Source: Paenibacillus sp. DCT19 (GTDB lineage Bacteria > Bacillota > Bacilli > Paenibacillales > Paenibacillaceae). From it: 64,000 bases of DNA. Location of the stretch: positions 5,664,001-5,728,000 of the forward strand of contig NZ_CP029639.1 of assembly GCF_003268635.1 (NCBI RefSeq), in the 5' to 3' direction. The notes beneath the pieces were generated by a model. That model saw only the letters and a program-made list of their open reading frames with translations, searched no databases and was not told the DNA's origin. Of the stretch, positions 36,364-46,394 are shown one piece after another. Numbering within the stretch: position 1 is the first letter of the stretch; each line of letters begins with the position of its first letter. The translations under genes and the position numbers were made by a program.

Positions 36364-37182
36364 ATGGAAACTACAGTACTGATCTGCGACTACTCCTACC
36401 ATTACAAAGCATTTAATCATAATATGAGGGGCAACCTACAGAGCTTTTTGTTCCGCCTCCAGACCGAAGGTACATGCAAGATCTATATCCAAGATGAGGA
36501 ATTTACCATGACCAGTGGGGATCTCCTCTTACTTAAGCCTGGGGATGATTATCGTCTTGTCGTAGAAGAGCCACATAAAGAGGGACGTTTGTCGAGTGGG
36601 GATTATTATTTATTTTGCGAGGGAAGCTGGATTGAACAATGGTGGGGGCAAACAGCACGACCTACCCTCAGCCGCATCGGCTTAGATGACAAATTGGTTA
36701 GTCTATGGCGAAACATGCTACTGGAGAAGCGGCGCGGCCCCCTAGAAGAAAATGCCGAGCTAAACGATGCACTCCTTCGTGGCTTGTGCTTATACATTGA
36801 CCGAGCGATCAAAGAAAACATTCAGACCGACCGTGCCGTCTCCTCGGCCTTGAAGCTGAAACGTTTCATCGAGGAGCATGCCACCGTAACGTTCAAACTG
36901 GAAGAGGCAGCACGATACGCAGGACTAAGCCTGTCACGTGCAGTACGTTTGTTCAAGGAGCACTATGGTCAGACTATGATTCAATATGCCATCGAAATTC
37001 GTCTGAATGCTGCGCTGGAGCGTATGAAATACAGTGAAATGACATTGGAACATATTGCTGAATCCTGTGGATTTGCAAGCTATTCCTATTTTCATCGGGT
37101 CTTCCGTACACACTTCGGGATGTCACCTGCGGAATATCGGGAATCGCAGTCCCATCCACCAATGGATCTAGAGCACGTTTGA
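36364..37182 (+). CDS. AraC-family regulator of the epimerase operon
   Basis: A 272-residue regulator. N-terminal cupin-like domain (FRLQTEGTCKIYIQDEEF, GDLLLLKPGDDYRLVV), C-terminal two-helix-turn-helix domain (LEEAARYAGLSLSRAVRLFKEHYG, then HIAESCGFASYSYFHRVFRTHFGMSPAEYR, quoted in part). GGAGG precedes the ATG at 36364; the in-frame start at 36319 has none. Divergent from the isomerase/oxidoreductase operon. Confidence 0.9.
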   Translation: METTVLICDYSYHYKAFNHNMRGNLQSFLFRLQTEGTCKIYIQDEEFTMTSGDLLLLKPGDDYRLVVEEPHKEGRLSSGDYYLFCEGSWIEQWWGQTARPTLSRIGLDDKLVSLWRNMLLEKRRGPLEENAELNDALLRGLCLYIDRAIKENIQTDRAVSSALKLKRFIEEHATVTFKLEEAARYAGLSLSRAVRLFKEHYGQTMIQYAIEIRLNAALERMKYSEMTLEHIAESCGFASYSYFHRVFRTHFGMSPAEYRESQSHPPMDLEHV

Positions 37183-37368
37183 ATGAAGTGGTTAAGAAAC
37201 ATATTTTCGGACACACCAAGGAGCCTTACTCCTCTAGACCTGGCTTAATCACATAAGCTAAAGTTTAGAAGGGCAGGGCTAGGTGTCGTCTTCTCCTATT
37301 GTTATAGCGCTCACTCTAACGATAGAATTAGATATTTTTCCAGTTGAATTCTTTCTCAAACTAGATAT

Positions 37369-37902
37369 TTACACACTCTCCACTTGTTGAACATGTGTAG
37401 GATATCTGAAGCAGATCGCACCGAACTCATCATTCCCAATATGGTAGTCCGGATCTTCTTCAAAACCAAATCGTCGATACAACGCTACGGCATTAAGCAT
37501 ACTAGGACTTGTATACAGATAAACATAATCACGATTGAACTCTTTGGAAGATTCGACGCAACGATCAAGCAATGCCCGCGCAACACCATGCCCCCGCCAG
37601 TCTGGATGAACAGCAAGTAAGCGAATAAACGGGTAATCAATTGGCGACTCGAAGCCGGCATACGCTTTTTGAGCCGTCTCAAACAATTGGACTGTGCCCA
37701 CAATGCTTTCTTCTATTCGAGCTACCCATAATTGTGCAATAGACGGGTTATGAAGTGATTCTCTAATTTCCCCAATATACTTATCCCAGCGCTCCTTATC
37801 GTTAAACGCACTTTCATATTCGGTGTAACTCGTCACAAGCACATCTACAATCTCCGCATAATCTTTCTCATGCGCCAGCTCCACAGTTATGTTGGTTGTC
37901 AA
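37369..37902 (-). CDS. GNAT-family N-acetyltransferase
   Basis: A 177-residue GNAT enzyme that transfers an acetyl group from acetyl-CoA. The CoA-binding motif A is IRLLAVHPDWRGHGVARALLD and motif B includes YLYTSPSMLNAVALYRRFGF. The start is uncertain: a TTG at 37902 with GAGGGGG seven bases upstream is preferred over the start at 37947. Substrate unknown. Stands alone between two unrelated genes. Confidence 0.82.
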   Translation of the reverse strand: MTTNITVELAHEKDYAEIVDVLVTSYTEYESAFNDKERWDKYIGEIRESLHNPSIAQLWVARIEESIVGTVQLFETAQKAYAGFESPIDYPFIRLLAVHPDWRGHGVARALLDRCVESSKEFNRDYVYLYTSPSMLNAVALYRRFGFEEDPDYHIGNDEFGAICFRYPTHVQQVESV

Positions 37903-37947
37903 TGTTAACCCCCCTCTATAATTACACAGGATCAATAAGTCGTTCAT

Positions 37948-38253
37948 CGTTCATTCGTGATTAAGTTCCAGATTAAAAAAAGAGTACTCTCATAAAAACT
38001 TTAAAAATCCTAGTTATCAACTACGGATTATATGTTTTCGTCATTGTAGCATGCATCTTTCACAGTTGATGATTAATTGTTTCTATTCTTAGATTGATAT
38101 TTTCTATAGAGGTAGAATATATCATCTTTATTTTCGCCAAAAGTATGCGGTTCTACAATTGTCCAAGAAATAGAACGCGCTAATTCGACACATAATTCCA
38201 AAATGTTCCTTATGTGATATAGTATAAAATACCTATATTAGAGGAGTTGTTGC
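37948..38253. other. AT-rich intergenic region
   Basis: A 306-base gap between divergent genes, visibly AT-rich. A weak TATAGT/TATAAAAT -10-like element lies about 40 bases before the plus-strand start at 38254. No repeat, terminator or RNA pattern recognised. Confidence 0.4.
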
Positions 38254-39438
38254 ATGTTGAAATGGACGTTTATTAAATCGTTGCTTATTGCCAGTCTGAT
38301 TAGCCCACTATTGGTACTAGGCAATTCCGCTGAGGCGAAAGACCTTCCGGAGCCCGAATGGGTGTACAACATTGACAAGGGGGAATGGAGTCTTCCTTGG
38401 AATATAATCCCTGGGGTCGTTGTGGATTCCCGAGGTAATCAGAGCCTACTTGGTTATAAAATGGTTGGAGGGAAACGTTATTTAGAAAATATAGATCCCT
38501 TATCGGGAACTCTCCGATGGTCTATCCTTGAAAATTTTGATTTTGTCCCTTCAGAAGACGGGTACATTTTCATGTTCGACAAGAACAACAAAGTCAGTGC
38601 CATGAACTTAGCAAGCGGTAAGAAAACATGGACGGGTACTCTACCCTTCAACAAAGATGTTGCATATCATTCCTATGAGAGTGACATGTATCCGGGTAAG
38701 GACGGAAGTCTGTATGTCGCTTCGCATTCAAAAGATTATAAAGCCACCTTATATCACTATGATTCTAATGGCCGGAGAACCAAAAAATATACATTGCCGT
38801 ATTCCATCGTTGGCATAGAAGGTGATTATGTATTTGCCAAAACCTATAGTGATGACCCTAATACATATATTTTAAATCTTGCTACAGGAAAAAAAATCGT
38901 AACGGTGAAGAACGGAATATCATACATTCCCGTCAATGTACTAGGGGATGGTACTTTCGTTACTCAAAACGTTGTCAAAAATGCGGTAACACTCAAAGCC
39001 TACAATCCTAAAGGGCAGTTAAAATGGACAAAAAAACTTCCATATGTAAGCGAACGGACGGAGACCTACACACTCCAGGATCGTCTGCTCTTTATGGATG
39101 GTAAAAACAATTCATTAAAGCTGTATGCTTCAGATGGTAAACTGCTGGCAAGCAAATCATACAAACCCATCGCTACAGGTTATAACCGTTTCATGCGACT
39201 GATCGAGGTTTCAAAGGATCAGCAAAGTATCATGTTCACCGTTAAAAAAGGAAAGGATTACGAAATCAACATATTGGATTCAACCAATCTGAATGTAATT
39301 AAAGCCTTCACTGAAACAGAACGAGATTTCTATAGTAATGCAAACTACGAGCTCCTCAATAACAGAACCCATTTTATTGTAGTGGACTATACGGGAAAAT
39401 CGATCGTGAATTATGACCTGACACGAATAGATTACTAA
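38254..39438 (+). CDS. Secreted PQQ-like beta-propeller protein
   Basis: A 394-residue exported protein with a signal peptide (KSLLIASLISPLLVLGNSAEA, cleaved near residue 28). The mature part holds repeats of the type LxxxNAxSGxxxW seen in PQQ-like (YVTN/WD-like) propellers: DPLSGTLRWSI, NLASGKKTWTG, NLATGKKIVTV, YNPKGQLKWTK, YASDGKLLASK. No catalytic residues recognised; likely a scaffold or binding protein outside the cell. A terminator follows at 39468. Confidence 0.75.
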   Translation: MLKWTFIKSLLIASLISPLLVLGNSAEAKDLPEPEWVYNIDKGEWSLPWNIIPGVVVDSRGNQSLLGYKMVGGKRYLENIDPLSGTLRWSILENFDFVPSEDGYIFMFDKNNKVSAMNLASGKKTWTGTLPFNKDVAYHSYESDMYPGKDGSLYVASHSKDYKATLYHYDSNGRRTKKYTLPYSIVGIEGDYVFAKTYSDDPNTYILNLATGKKIVTVKNGISYIPVNVLGDGTFVTQNVVKNAVTLKAYNPKGQLKWTKKLPYVSERTETYTLQDRLLFMDGKNNSLKLYASDGKLLASKSYKPIATGYNRFMRLIEVSKDQQSIMFTVKKGKDYEINILDSTNLNVIKAFTETERDFYSNANYELLNNRTHFIVVDYTGKSIVNYDLTRIDY

Positions 39439-39467
39439 CAAGTTATGAATTAGCAATATCGTTAGAG

Positions 39468-39528
39468 AAGCCGCCATCTCCTCGGAAAATGTATCTACGA
39501 TACACACTCCGACAGGTGGTGGTTTTTC
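39468..39528 (+). terminator. Terminator of the beta-propeller gene
   Basis: AAGCCGCCATCT pairs with AGGTGGTGG, with an inner GTATC/GATAC pairing, followed by TTTTT. Confidence 0.65.
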
Positions 39529-39680
39529 CTTTGCGCGAACGTTGAAGTCTTCAAACTCCCCCATGACGCTTCTTCAACAAACCTGTATAGTTAACCATAG
39601 TACGCTAACACCAACCTTTGATTAATTCTTATTTATACATAGCAGAGCCATTCATATTTTTTCGAACTGGAGCGATAGCC

Positions 39681-40379
39681 ATGGAATCTAAACGCAAAGT
39701 TCTCATTATTGAAGATGAACAGGATATTTCACGCATTCTGCGAGACTATTTGATCAAGAACAACTACGAAGCTGCGATTGCGAGTAACGGTCAAGATGGA
39801 TTGCACATCATGGATATGCTGCAGCCAGACTACATCATTCTGGACATTATGCTCCCAGATCTGGACGGCATCGAGGTCTGCCGTGAGATTCGGCGCCGTA
39901 ACAATATTCCGATATTAATATTAAGCGCGAGGGGCAGCGATACGGATAAAGTGCTGGGGTTAGGCTTTGGCGCTGATGATTATATGACCAAACCCTTCTC
40001 GCTCAGTGAGTTACTCGCTCGGATCAACGCACACTTCCGCAGATATGATCGTCTGACAACGGAACGTGTCTCTACCGATCTGTTGAGGCTGTCTAACCTC
40101 GTCATTGATAAGAAGGGATACAAAGTAACGTTAGATGATCAAGAGATCTCACTCTCTGCCAAAGAATTTGAGTTACTTCACTATCTGGCAAGCAACAAAA
40201 ATCAGGTTTTCTCGAAGTCACAGCTTCTAGATGCGATCTGGGGTTACACCGCTTATGGAGATGAGAATACCGTTACCGTGTATATACGCAGATTGAGAGA
40301 GAAAATTGAAGCAAACCCTTCCGAGCCGCTTCTACTGAAAACCGTTTGGGGTGTCGGCTACAAGTTCAACCATGAGTAA
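39681..40379 (+). CDS. OmpR-family response regulator of an FtsX-type exporter module
   Basis: A 232-residue regulator with LIIEDEQD, the phospho-Asp in IILDIMLPDLDGIEV, and TKPFSL; winged helix with LSAKEFELLHYL and VTVYIRRLREKIE ending VGYKFNHE. The ATG at 39681 is preferred over the in-frame start at 39618. First gene of a plus-strand set: regulator, kinase, ATPase, permease. Confidence 0.92.
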   Translation: MESKRKVLIIEDEQDISRILRDYLIKNNYEAAIASNGQDGLHIMDMLQPDYIILDIMLPDLDGIEVCREIRRRNNIPILILSARGSDTDKVLGLGFGADDYMTKPFSLSELLARINAHFRRYDRLTTERVSTDLLRLSNLVIDKKGYKVTLDDQEISLSAKEFELLHYLASNKNQVFSKSQLLDAIWGYTAYGDENTVTVYIRRLREKIEANPSEPLLLKTVWGVGYKFNHE

Positions 40380-40398
40380 GCCAAAGGGAGGCACCGAA

Positions 40399-41841
40399 AT
40401 GTCACTACATATGTGGTCCAAACGTTGGCTACGCACATCCTTCATTCTGCTAATGATTTTGATCACATGCAGTCTGATGCTTTTCGTGAATCTGCTTATG
40501 GACAGGCAAAACAACACCTCCAATCTATCCATTAGTCAGGTGCGGCTTACGGTTAACCCCCTTCTTCTTGAACTTGGACAAAAACAGCAGCAGTTAACGG
40601 ATCCGGCAACGCAGGATCATTTACGATCTATCGCGCAAGAGAATGGGATTGAGCTGACCTATCTTGGATTAGATGGTGTTGTGGTCGTATCTTCTAGCCC
40701 TTCCTTGGAGGGCACGCGGCTGAATCTGCAATCTGTACTGCATTATGATCTGAATCAAGCGGCACAGGTTAGGGATGAAAACAAATCACTCCACATCGCC
40801 TTTCCAGTCATCGATGAACGACAAGGAAGCCAGATCGGCAATGCCATCTTTACAGTTCCCCTATCTATGGTTGTTGTTGAGCAGCCGCTCACTTTCGCCT
40901 TTTGGGTCATGCTTGCATTAGCTGGTGTCTCCCTCGTGTTAGGCGCTTGTCTGATCGCTATGAAACGAAAGGTTAAGAAGAACCTGCTCTCTCCGATCAA
41001 TCAATTGAAAGAACACGCAGCGTCTATTCTCAAAGGGAAGTACGATCAGCCCATTCAATACACCAGAGTAGATGAAATGGGTGAATTATACGCCATACTT
41101 GATCTGATGCGCGCGGAGATCATGCATCTGAGTGCAGAGCGTATCCGGCAGGAACAAGCACAGAAAGAACTGATCACTAATATATCGCACGATCTCAAAA
41201 CACCCATTACAACAGTTAAGGCATACATAGAGGCAATTCTCGAAGGTTTATGTTCTGATGAACAAACGTTGATGGAGTATATGGAGATCATGCGAACACA
41301 TACGGATAAAACGGCTAGATTGGTTGAAGATCTGCTCGTTCACGCTTTGCAGGAGCTAGGTCAGATCTCGGTCGAGCCTCGCGAAGTGTATAGCCTTGCC
41401 ACCTTTCAACATATGTTACAGCCCATTGCACACATGGTGGAGATGCGAGGTCTGAATTATGAAGAACCGGCATTGATCCCTAATGTGCTTATGCGGATTG
41501 ACTCAACGAGAATGGAGCAGGTTCTATCCAATATCGTATTCAATGCCCTTAAACATACCTTTCCTGGAGATACGATTCGGATTATGACCGAGCTGAATGC
41601 TGAACAATTTATACTGACTATTGCCGATACGGGGCAAGGTATTCAGCCTCAGGATATGCCTTTTATATTTGAACGATATTTTAAGGGCGCATCTTCACCT
41701 TCTAATTCGTATGTGCAGGAGGGAACGGGTCTAGGTCTATCCATCTGCAAAAGCATTGTTGAAGCACATGGAGGTCAGATCACCTTTTCGAGTAAAGAAG
41801 GACAAGGTACGATTTTTCAGATTCATCTGCCCATCTGTTAA
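40399..41841 (+). CDS. Sensor histidine kinase with extracellular domain
   Basis: A 480-residue membrane kinase. TM1 about residues 9-32, an extracellular loop of about 145 residues with a PAS/Cache-like look (IAQENGIELTYLGLDGVVVVSSS), TM2 about 168-190, a HAMP linker, HisKA motif TNISHDLKTPITTVKAY, and HATPase with NIVFNALKH, DTGQGI and GTGLGLS. GGGAGG lies eight bases before the ATG at 40399. Follows its regulator by 19 bases. Confidence 0.92.
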   Translation: MSLHMWSKRWLRTSFILLMILITCSLMLFVNLLMDRQNNTSNLSISQVRLTVNPLLLELGQKQQQLTDPATQDHLRSIAQENGIELTYLGLDGVVVVSSSPSLEGTRLNLQSVLHYDLNQAAQVRDENKSLHIAFPVIDERQGSQIGNAIFTVPLSMVVVEQPLTFAFWVMLALAGVSLVLGACLIAMKRKVKKNLLSPINQLKEHAASILKGKYDQPIQYTRVDEMGELYAILDLMRAEIMHLSAERIRQEQAQKELITNISHDLKTPITTVKAYIEAILEGLCSDEQTLMEYMEIMRTHTDKTARLVEDLLVHALQELGQISVEPREVYSLATFQHMLQPIAHMVEMRGLNYEEPALIPNVLMRIDSTRMEQVLSNIVFNALKHTFPGDTIRIMTELNAEQFILTIADTGQGIQPQDMPFIFERYFKGASSPSNSYVQEGTGLGLSICKSIVEAHGGQITFSSKEGQGTIFQIHLPIC

Positions 41842-41940
41842 CCTGCTGACCATGTAATACTTTATTCATAATTAGATAAGGTTTCCTCAAGGTGTCTCCC
41901 TTAGAATTGACACTAATATGAATCATAGGGAGTGATCTTC

Positions 41941-42699
41941 TTGGTCAAGTCAGCCATTATACGCGCTCAAAACTTATGTAAAACCTACAATACGGGTAGC
42001 GAGCAGTATCATGCGATACGTAATGTTGATCTGGATATATACGAAGGTGATTTTACCGTAATCATGGGCAACTCGGGTTCAGGCAAATCTACCCTATTGT
42101 ACCTGTTAAGCGGCTTAGATCAGGTAACCGCAGGCGAAGTTTATTTCCGGGATCAACGCATTGACGCTTATACGGAACGGGAAATGTCTGAATTCCGCAC
42201 CCGCCGAATCGGTTACATCTATCAAAGTATCAACCTTGTCCCAGACCTCTCCATTCAACAAAATATTGCATTACCTGGCTATATCGCCGGTTCCAAGAGG
42301 AGTGAGGTCGCCGCCAGAGCTAGTCAATTGATGACAGCCATGGATATCAATGAACAGCATCATCGCCTTCCCTCTGAAACTTCCGGTGGACAGCAACAAC
42401 GAGCAGCCATTGCACGCGCACTAATTAACTCACCAGATATGTTATTTGCTGATGAACCTACAGGTAGTTTGAGCTATGAGCACGGCCAGGCTGTCCTTGA
42501 TATCTTGACCGATATCAACCGCAAGGGACAATCGGTCGTTATGGTCACTCATGATATCAAGGCTGCATGTCGTGCAGACCGCCTTATTTTTATCCGAGAT
42601 GGTAAGGTAGCAGGTATTCTTGAATTCAGCAAATATGACGAAGAGCAGATCCACGATCGTGAATCGATGATCTTCAATTTTGTGTCGAGGAAGGAATAA
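41941..42699 (+). CDS. ABC transporter ATP-binding protein (MacB/LolD-type)
   Basis: A 252-residue ATPase of the family that drives FtsX-like mechanotransmission exporters. Walker A is GNSGSGKST, Walker [12 protein letters not shown], switch His in VMVTHDIK; the signature is altered to [17 protein letters not shown]. The start is a TTG at 41941 with AGGGAG upstream; the GTG at 41932 overlaps that site. Ends five bases before the permease ATG. Confidence 0.9.
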   Translation: MVKSAIIRAQNLCKTYNTGSEQYHAIRNVDLDIYEGDFTVIMGNSGSGKSTLLYLLSGLDQVTAGEVYFRDQRIDAYTEREMSEFRTRRIGYIYQSINLVPDLSIQQNIALPGYIAGSKRSEVAARASQLMTAMDINEQHHRLPSETSGGQQQRAAIARALINSPDMLFADEPTGSLSYEHGQAVLDILTDINRKGQSVVMVTHDIKAACRADRLIFIRDGKVAGILEFSKYDEEQIHDRESMIFNFVSRKE

Positions 42700-42703
42700 G
42701 ACT

Positions 42704-45106
42704 ATGGCGATCATGTGGCGATTGAGCCTTTCTTACCTCAGACAAAACAAAACGCAAAATGGATTTAGCACGCTTCTCATTCTCTTATCCACACTACTTG
42801 TAGCAACAGCCGTCATTATTCTGGCGAATACCGGCAATTTATTCAAAGAAATGCATGATCGTACCCATGGCTCCCACCAGATTCTTAGCTTTGAGAAAAA
42901 CCTGAATGACCCTGAGGCTGTGTATCGTTGGTGGCAAGCACAAGAACACGTTGATGTCTCCCCTTTACTAAAATACAGGACACTGTCAGGGATTACGTTT
43001 GACGGACTGGATATTCCAAATCTCTATCTTTACATGATAGATACGCCTGCTCCCCCATGGGATGTGGATCAACTCGTTTTTGCCAGCGGATTGCAACCAA
43101 CTTTGCCTGAACAAGGTTCGGTCTGGATCCCTACCTCCATGGCGAACTCATACCATATCGCCATTGGCGATACGATAAGCTTCAGAGCAGGCTCCACTAA
43201 CCTCAATCTGACGGTTTCCGATATTGTCGTAGATGTTCCTTACGGTGCCCCATTTACCAATACTGCACGGGTCTGGATGAATCCAACGGATTATCAACAT
43301 GATGTTCAGACACTCGCAGGAAATGACAATTATATGTTCGGCATTCATTTTGACTATTACAGTACGAATTCACAGTATTGGGAGAAGTATAATCTTGAAC
43401 ATGATGTCCCTTTTCTGGAGAACAAGATGGAATTTGAGAGCATATCCTCCTTCTATCTAATTATTAATCAGATTATCGGGTTCATTATGATCTTCCTCGG
43501 CGTAGTGATGCTAGTCATCGCTCTCGTTACGATTGGGTTCACCATTTCCGATGCAATCTTGGCTAACTATAGAACGATAGGGATCCTCAAATCACTAGGC
43601 TTGACTTCCCATAAGATGATTGGCACATATGTTATACAGTACGCTATGTTATCGCTAGTCGCCATTCTTCCTGGGCTTATGTTAAGTATATGGATATCCA
43701 AACCGTTAATCAGCATCTCTGTATCCTCGCTCAGAGCTGATAGTGGTGATATTCCAATGCAGGGAATTGGCGCAGCACTGCTTGTAGGAGCCTTGCTCTT
43801 CGCTATGGTCATCTTGTTCGTTATCCTGTACGCCAACAAAGCACGTCATATCGAACCTGTGCAGGCCATTCGTTATGGAATGTCTGAAGCCGATCATATC
43901 CGTACTGCTCATCGAATGAATACACCGTTCTTTAATTCGATTGGGTTCTCACGATACCCTGTATCGGTCGTTATTGCCTTTCGCAACCTGATGAAGAATA
44001 TCCGTAGCTCTGCTCTTATCCTGCTGCTCACGATGATGGCATCAGCTGTACTCGTTCTTGGTTATGTCGTTGTGACGAGTGTCAGCGGAATATATCAGAC
44101 AGCCGCTAAATGGGGTTATGATAATGCCAACATCGCAGCCGTCGTGGTCAATAAGGGTAGCTTTTCCAGAGAACAACTAGAACAAGTCTTAGAACAAGAT
44201 CCCCGCATTCAGAATGTGGGCTGGCAAGGCAATACCTCCGGCGTCATCCATCCTGACACTTTAGTCGATACGCAAAGTCAATCCACGAGTCTGTTTCTAA
44301 GTGTCTTGGACGGGAGCTATGATGAGCTTGGGTTTGAAAATCTAAGAGGAGCTAATCCACGGCTGGAGAATGAAATTTCGATTGGGATAAACATAGCCAG
44401 AACGTATCATAAGGATCTCGGTGATCTCATTGAACTCAACATTGAAGGACAGAAGCGCACTTTTGTGATCACAGGTATCTATCAAGCCATTGCCAACATG
44501 TCCGTCTCCGGACGAATTACTATGGATGCGATGCATAGCGTGAACTCCAACTACAATGATGTGGATGTTGCTTTTATTAATGTGAATGATTCGGTTCAGG
44601 TAGAACCTGTTGTGCATGAGTTGAACGAGCAATTCAAGGATTCTACTTCTGTTGTGACCCAGAAAACGCTGCTTGATTCAGTATATGCTGAAGCCGCTGG
44701 CATTCTGGTCTATCCGATGGCTCTGATCGGACTGCTGTTTATTCTGGTTACGTTTATCATTATCTTTAGTACCTGCCGGATCAGCATTCGCAAGGAAAGC
44801 AGAACGTATGGTATTTACAAATCCATTGGCTTGACGTCAAACCAAATCCGCTGGTCGATTGCGATGGGCATTGTGGTGTTGTCGTTCATTGGTGCTTTAT
44901 TAGGCATTGTCATAGGCATATATGTGCTACCAGTCCTTCTGGAGCTTGTCCTTTCTGGATACGGAATCGTAGAGCTTCCCCTTATTCTGAACTGGGCTGG
45001 AATCCTATTATTCGCCTGCCTGACCGCACTTGCTGCAGCATATGGTTCTTGGGTATCTTCCCGAGTTATCCGTCATTCCTCTCCGCGCAATCTGGTTATC
45101 GAATAA
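42704..45106 (+). CDS. FtsX-like ABC permease
   Basis: An 800-residue membrane protein with two FtsX units, about eight helices: TM1 near 18-42, three helices around 250-385, a fifth at about 435-457, three more at 665-790. Two large extracytoplasmic domains lie between (about 45-245 and 460-660). Conserved FtsX turns are TIGFTISDAILANYRTIGILKSLGLT and SIRKESRTYGIYKSIGLT (first quoted in part). With the adjoining ATPase and two-component pair it forms a peptide-sensing or exporting module, probably for envelope stress or antimicrobial peptides; the substrate is not known. Confidence 0.88.
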   Translation: MAIMWRLSLSYLRQNKTQNGFSTLLILLSTLLVATAVIILANTGNLFKEMHDRTHGSHQILSFEKNLNDPEAVYRWWQAQEHVDVSPLLKYRTLSGITFDGLDIPNLYLYMIDTPAPPWDVDQLVFASGLQPTLPEQGSVWIPTSMANSYHIAIGDTISFRAGSTNLNLTVSDIVVDVPYGAPFTNTARVWMNPTDYQHDVQTLAGNDNYMFGIHFDYYSTNSQYWEKYNLEHDVPFLENKMEFESISSFYLIINQIIGFIMIFLGVVMLVIALVTIGFTISDAILANYRTIGILKSLGLTSHKMIGTYVIQYAMLSLVAILPGLMLSIWISKPLISISVSSLRADSGDIPMQGIGAALLVGALLFAMVILFVILYANKARHIEPVQAIRYGMSEADHIRTAHRMNTPFFNSIGFSRYPVSVVIAFRNLMKNIRSSALILLLTMMASAVLVLGYVVVTSVSGIYQTAAKWGYDNANIAAVVVNKGSFSREQLEQVLEQDPRIQNVGWQGNTSGVIHPDTLVDTQSQSTSLFLSVLDGSYDELGFENLRGANPRLENEISIGINIARTYHKDLGDLIELNIEGQKRTFVITGIYQAIANMSVSGRITMDAMHSVNSNYNDVDVAFINVNDSVQVEPVVHELNEQFKDSTSVVTQKTLLDSVYAEAAGILVYPMALIGLLFILVTFIIIFSTCRISIRKESRTYGIYKSIGLTSNQIRWSIAMGIVVLSFIGALLGIVIGIYVLPVLLELVLSGYGIVELPLILNWAGILLFACLTALAAAYGSWVSSRVIRHSSPRNLVIE

Positions 45107-45140
45107 GAAGAGAAGAGATAAAAGAACGGAACAAAAACAG

Positions 45141-45184
45141 AAGAAGCCCTCTCGTCTCCTTAAAAGGAACGAAAGGGCTTCTTC
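45141..45184. terminator. Bidirectional terminator between the permease and gerKC
   Basis: AAGAAGCCCTCTCGT pairs with ACGAAAGGGCTTCTT. It lies between two convergent genes and can serve both. Confidence 0.8.
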
Positions 45185-45191
45185 GTATGAT

Positions 45192-46394
45192 CTACTCTGT
45201 TGAAGAACCAGGACTCGTAATATTGATCTTCACCTTATACGTAATCGGCACGGTACTGAAGATTTCATCCCAGTCATCCTTGACCTTCTTCCACACTTTC
45301 GGATATTTGATCCGTAAACTATCCCGGAAATCGGCAACATCTACTTTGTAGGTATGTTGAAGTTTGTGGAGCACCTGACCAATTTGTTGTTCCGCCATAT
45401 CCGTGAAATTTTGTTCTAACTCTCTAAGGTAGGCTCCCTTCTCTTCTTCTTCAGGTGCACGCCAATCCTCCATCAGCCAACCTTCGGATTCTGCCTTTAC
45501 GTCAAATGAAATTTCGTTACCAACTACTTTAGGTGTGATTTTGGTTTTTTTCTTCTTGATTTCATATAACACAGTGAAACCTTGTTTGTTGTATGTCTTG
45601 ACCACACCACCGCGTTCTTTGGCCATGAGCCACGATAATCCCTCCAGATCTGTTTGGTTCAGCTCACCAATGAACTTCGTTGTATCTCCCTTAAAAATGC
45701 TAGCTCCAGAGAATTTGTCCTCGCCTTTAAAACTAAGTACATTCTGTAACAGAAAGCTAGAACCCGATTGCATCTGAGCATCTAACTTGGTTAACGGAAC
45801 AGGCTCCATAATTTTATTGGACAAGTACGAGTTATTACTGATGCCCGTGAGGTAAAAAGCTGGAATTCGTGTGGGATCATCTGACGTAAGCACATCAACA
45901 GCACGTCGATGGCTAATTAATACCAGGCAATTAGGGCGAATATCATTATCCCGCAGTACAAAATCAAGCAGTTGGTCCAGGCCATACTTTTTGGCAATGT
46001 CCTTCGATATGACAATGACCTTCAGATGATGTCCGATGAGCGGACGATCTCGCCGTAATGCAAACTGACGAAAGATCTGCAACATCGAATCCCCTGTTAG
46101 CTGTTCATTGGAATACGAAGTTTTACCCGCAGCGGGAGAGCCCGATTGTCCACTTTTTTGACCACTCGCATACCCGGGGGCGATCTGAACCGTTGCAGTG
46201 ACAACTTTCTCCTTAGCATAATCGCCCCCTTGAGCTGCGACGTTCTTTTCAAACTCTGTCTCTTGGGCGACATCAATGCCTAGACCCACATATAGACTTA
46301 GCTCCTCAATTTCTCTACTGCTCCAACAACCAGATACCAATAACAGAATGCATAAGCTAGTTATTGTACGTACAAACATACGGAATCGAATCAT
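45192..46394 (-). CDS. gerKC: Spore germination protein, Ger(x)C lipoprotein subunit
   Basis: A 400-residue lipoprotein of the GerAC/GerKC family, the third subunit of a nutrient germinant receptor in the inner spore membrane. Lipobox LLLVSGCWSSREIEELSLYVGLGID is typical (quoted in part: LVSGCWSSREIEEL). Conserved segments are RRDRPLIGHHLKVIVI and the C-terminal ALYRVSFD-like region. Start overlaps the end of the permease-like subunit gene. GerK is named by family order; the true receptor class is not settled. Confidence 0.88.
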   Translation of the reverse strand: MIRFRMFVRTITSLCILLLVSGCWSSREIEELSLYVGLGIDVAQETEFEKNVAAQGGDYAKEKVVTATVQIAPGYASGQKSGQSGSPAAGKTSYSNEQLTGDSMLQIFRQFALRRDRPLIGHHLKVIVISKDIAKKYGLDQLLDFVLRDNDIRPNCLVLISHRRAVDVLTSDDPTRIPAFYLTGISNNSYLSNKIMEPVPLTKLDAQMQSGSSFLLQNVLSFKGEDKFSGASIFKGDTTKFIGELNQTDLEGLSWLMAKERGGVVKTYNKQGFTVLYEIKKKKTKITPKVVGNEISFDVKAESEGWLMEDWRAPEEEEKGAYLRELEQNFTDMAEQQIGQVLHKLQHTYKVDVADFRDSLRIKYPKVWKKVKDDWDEIFSTVPITYKVKINITSPGSSTE

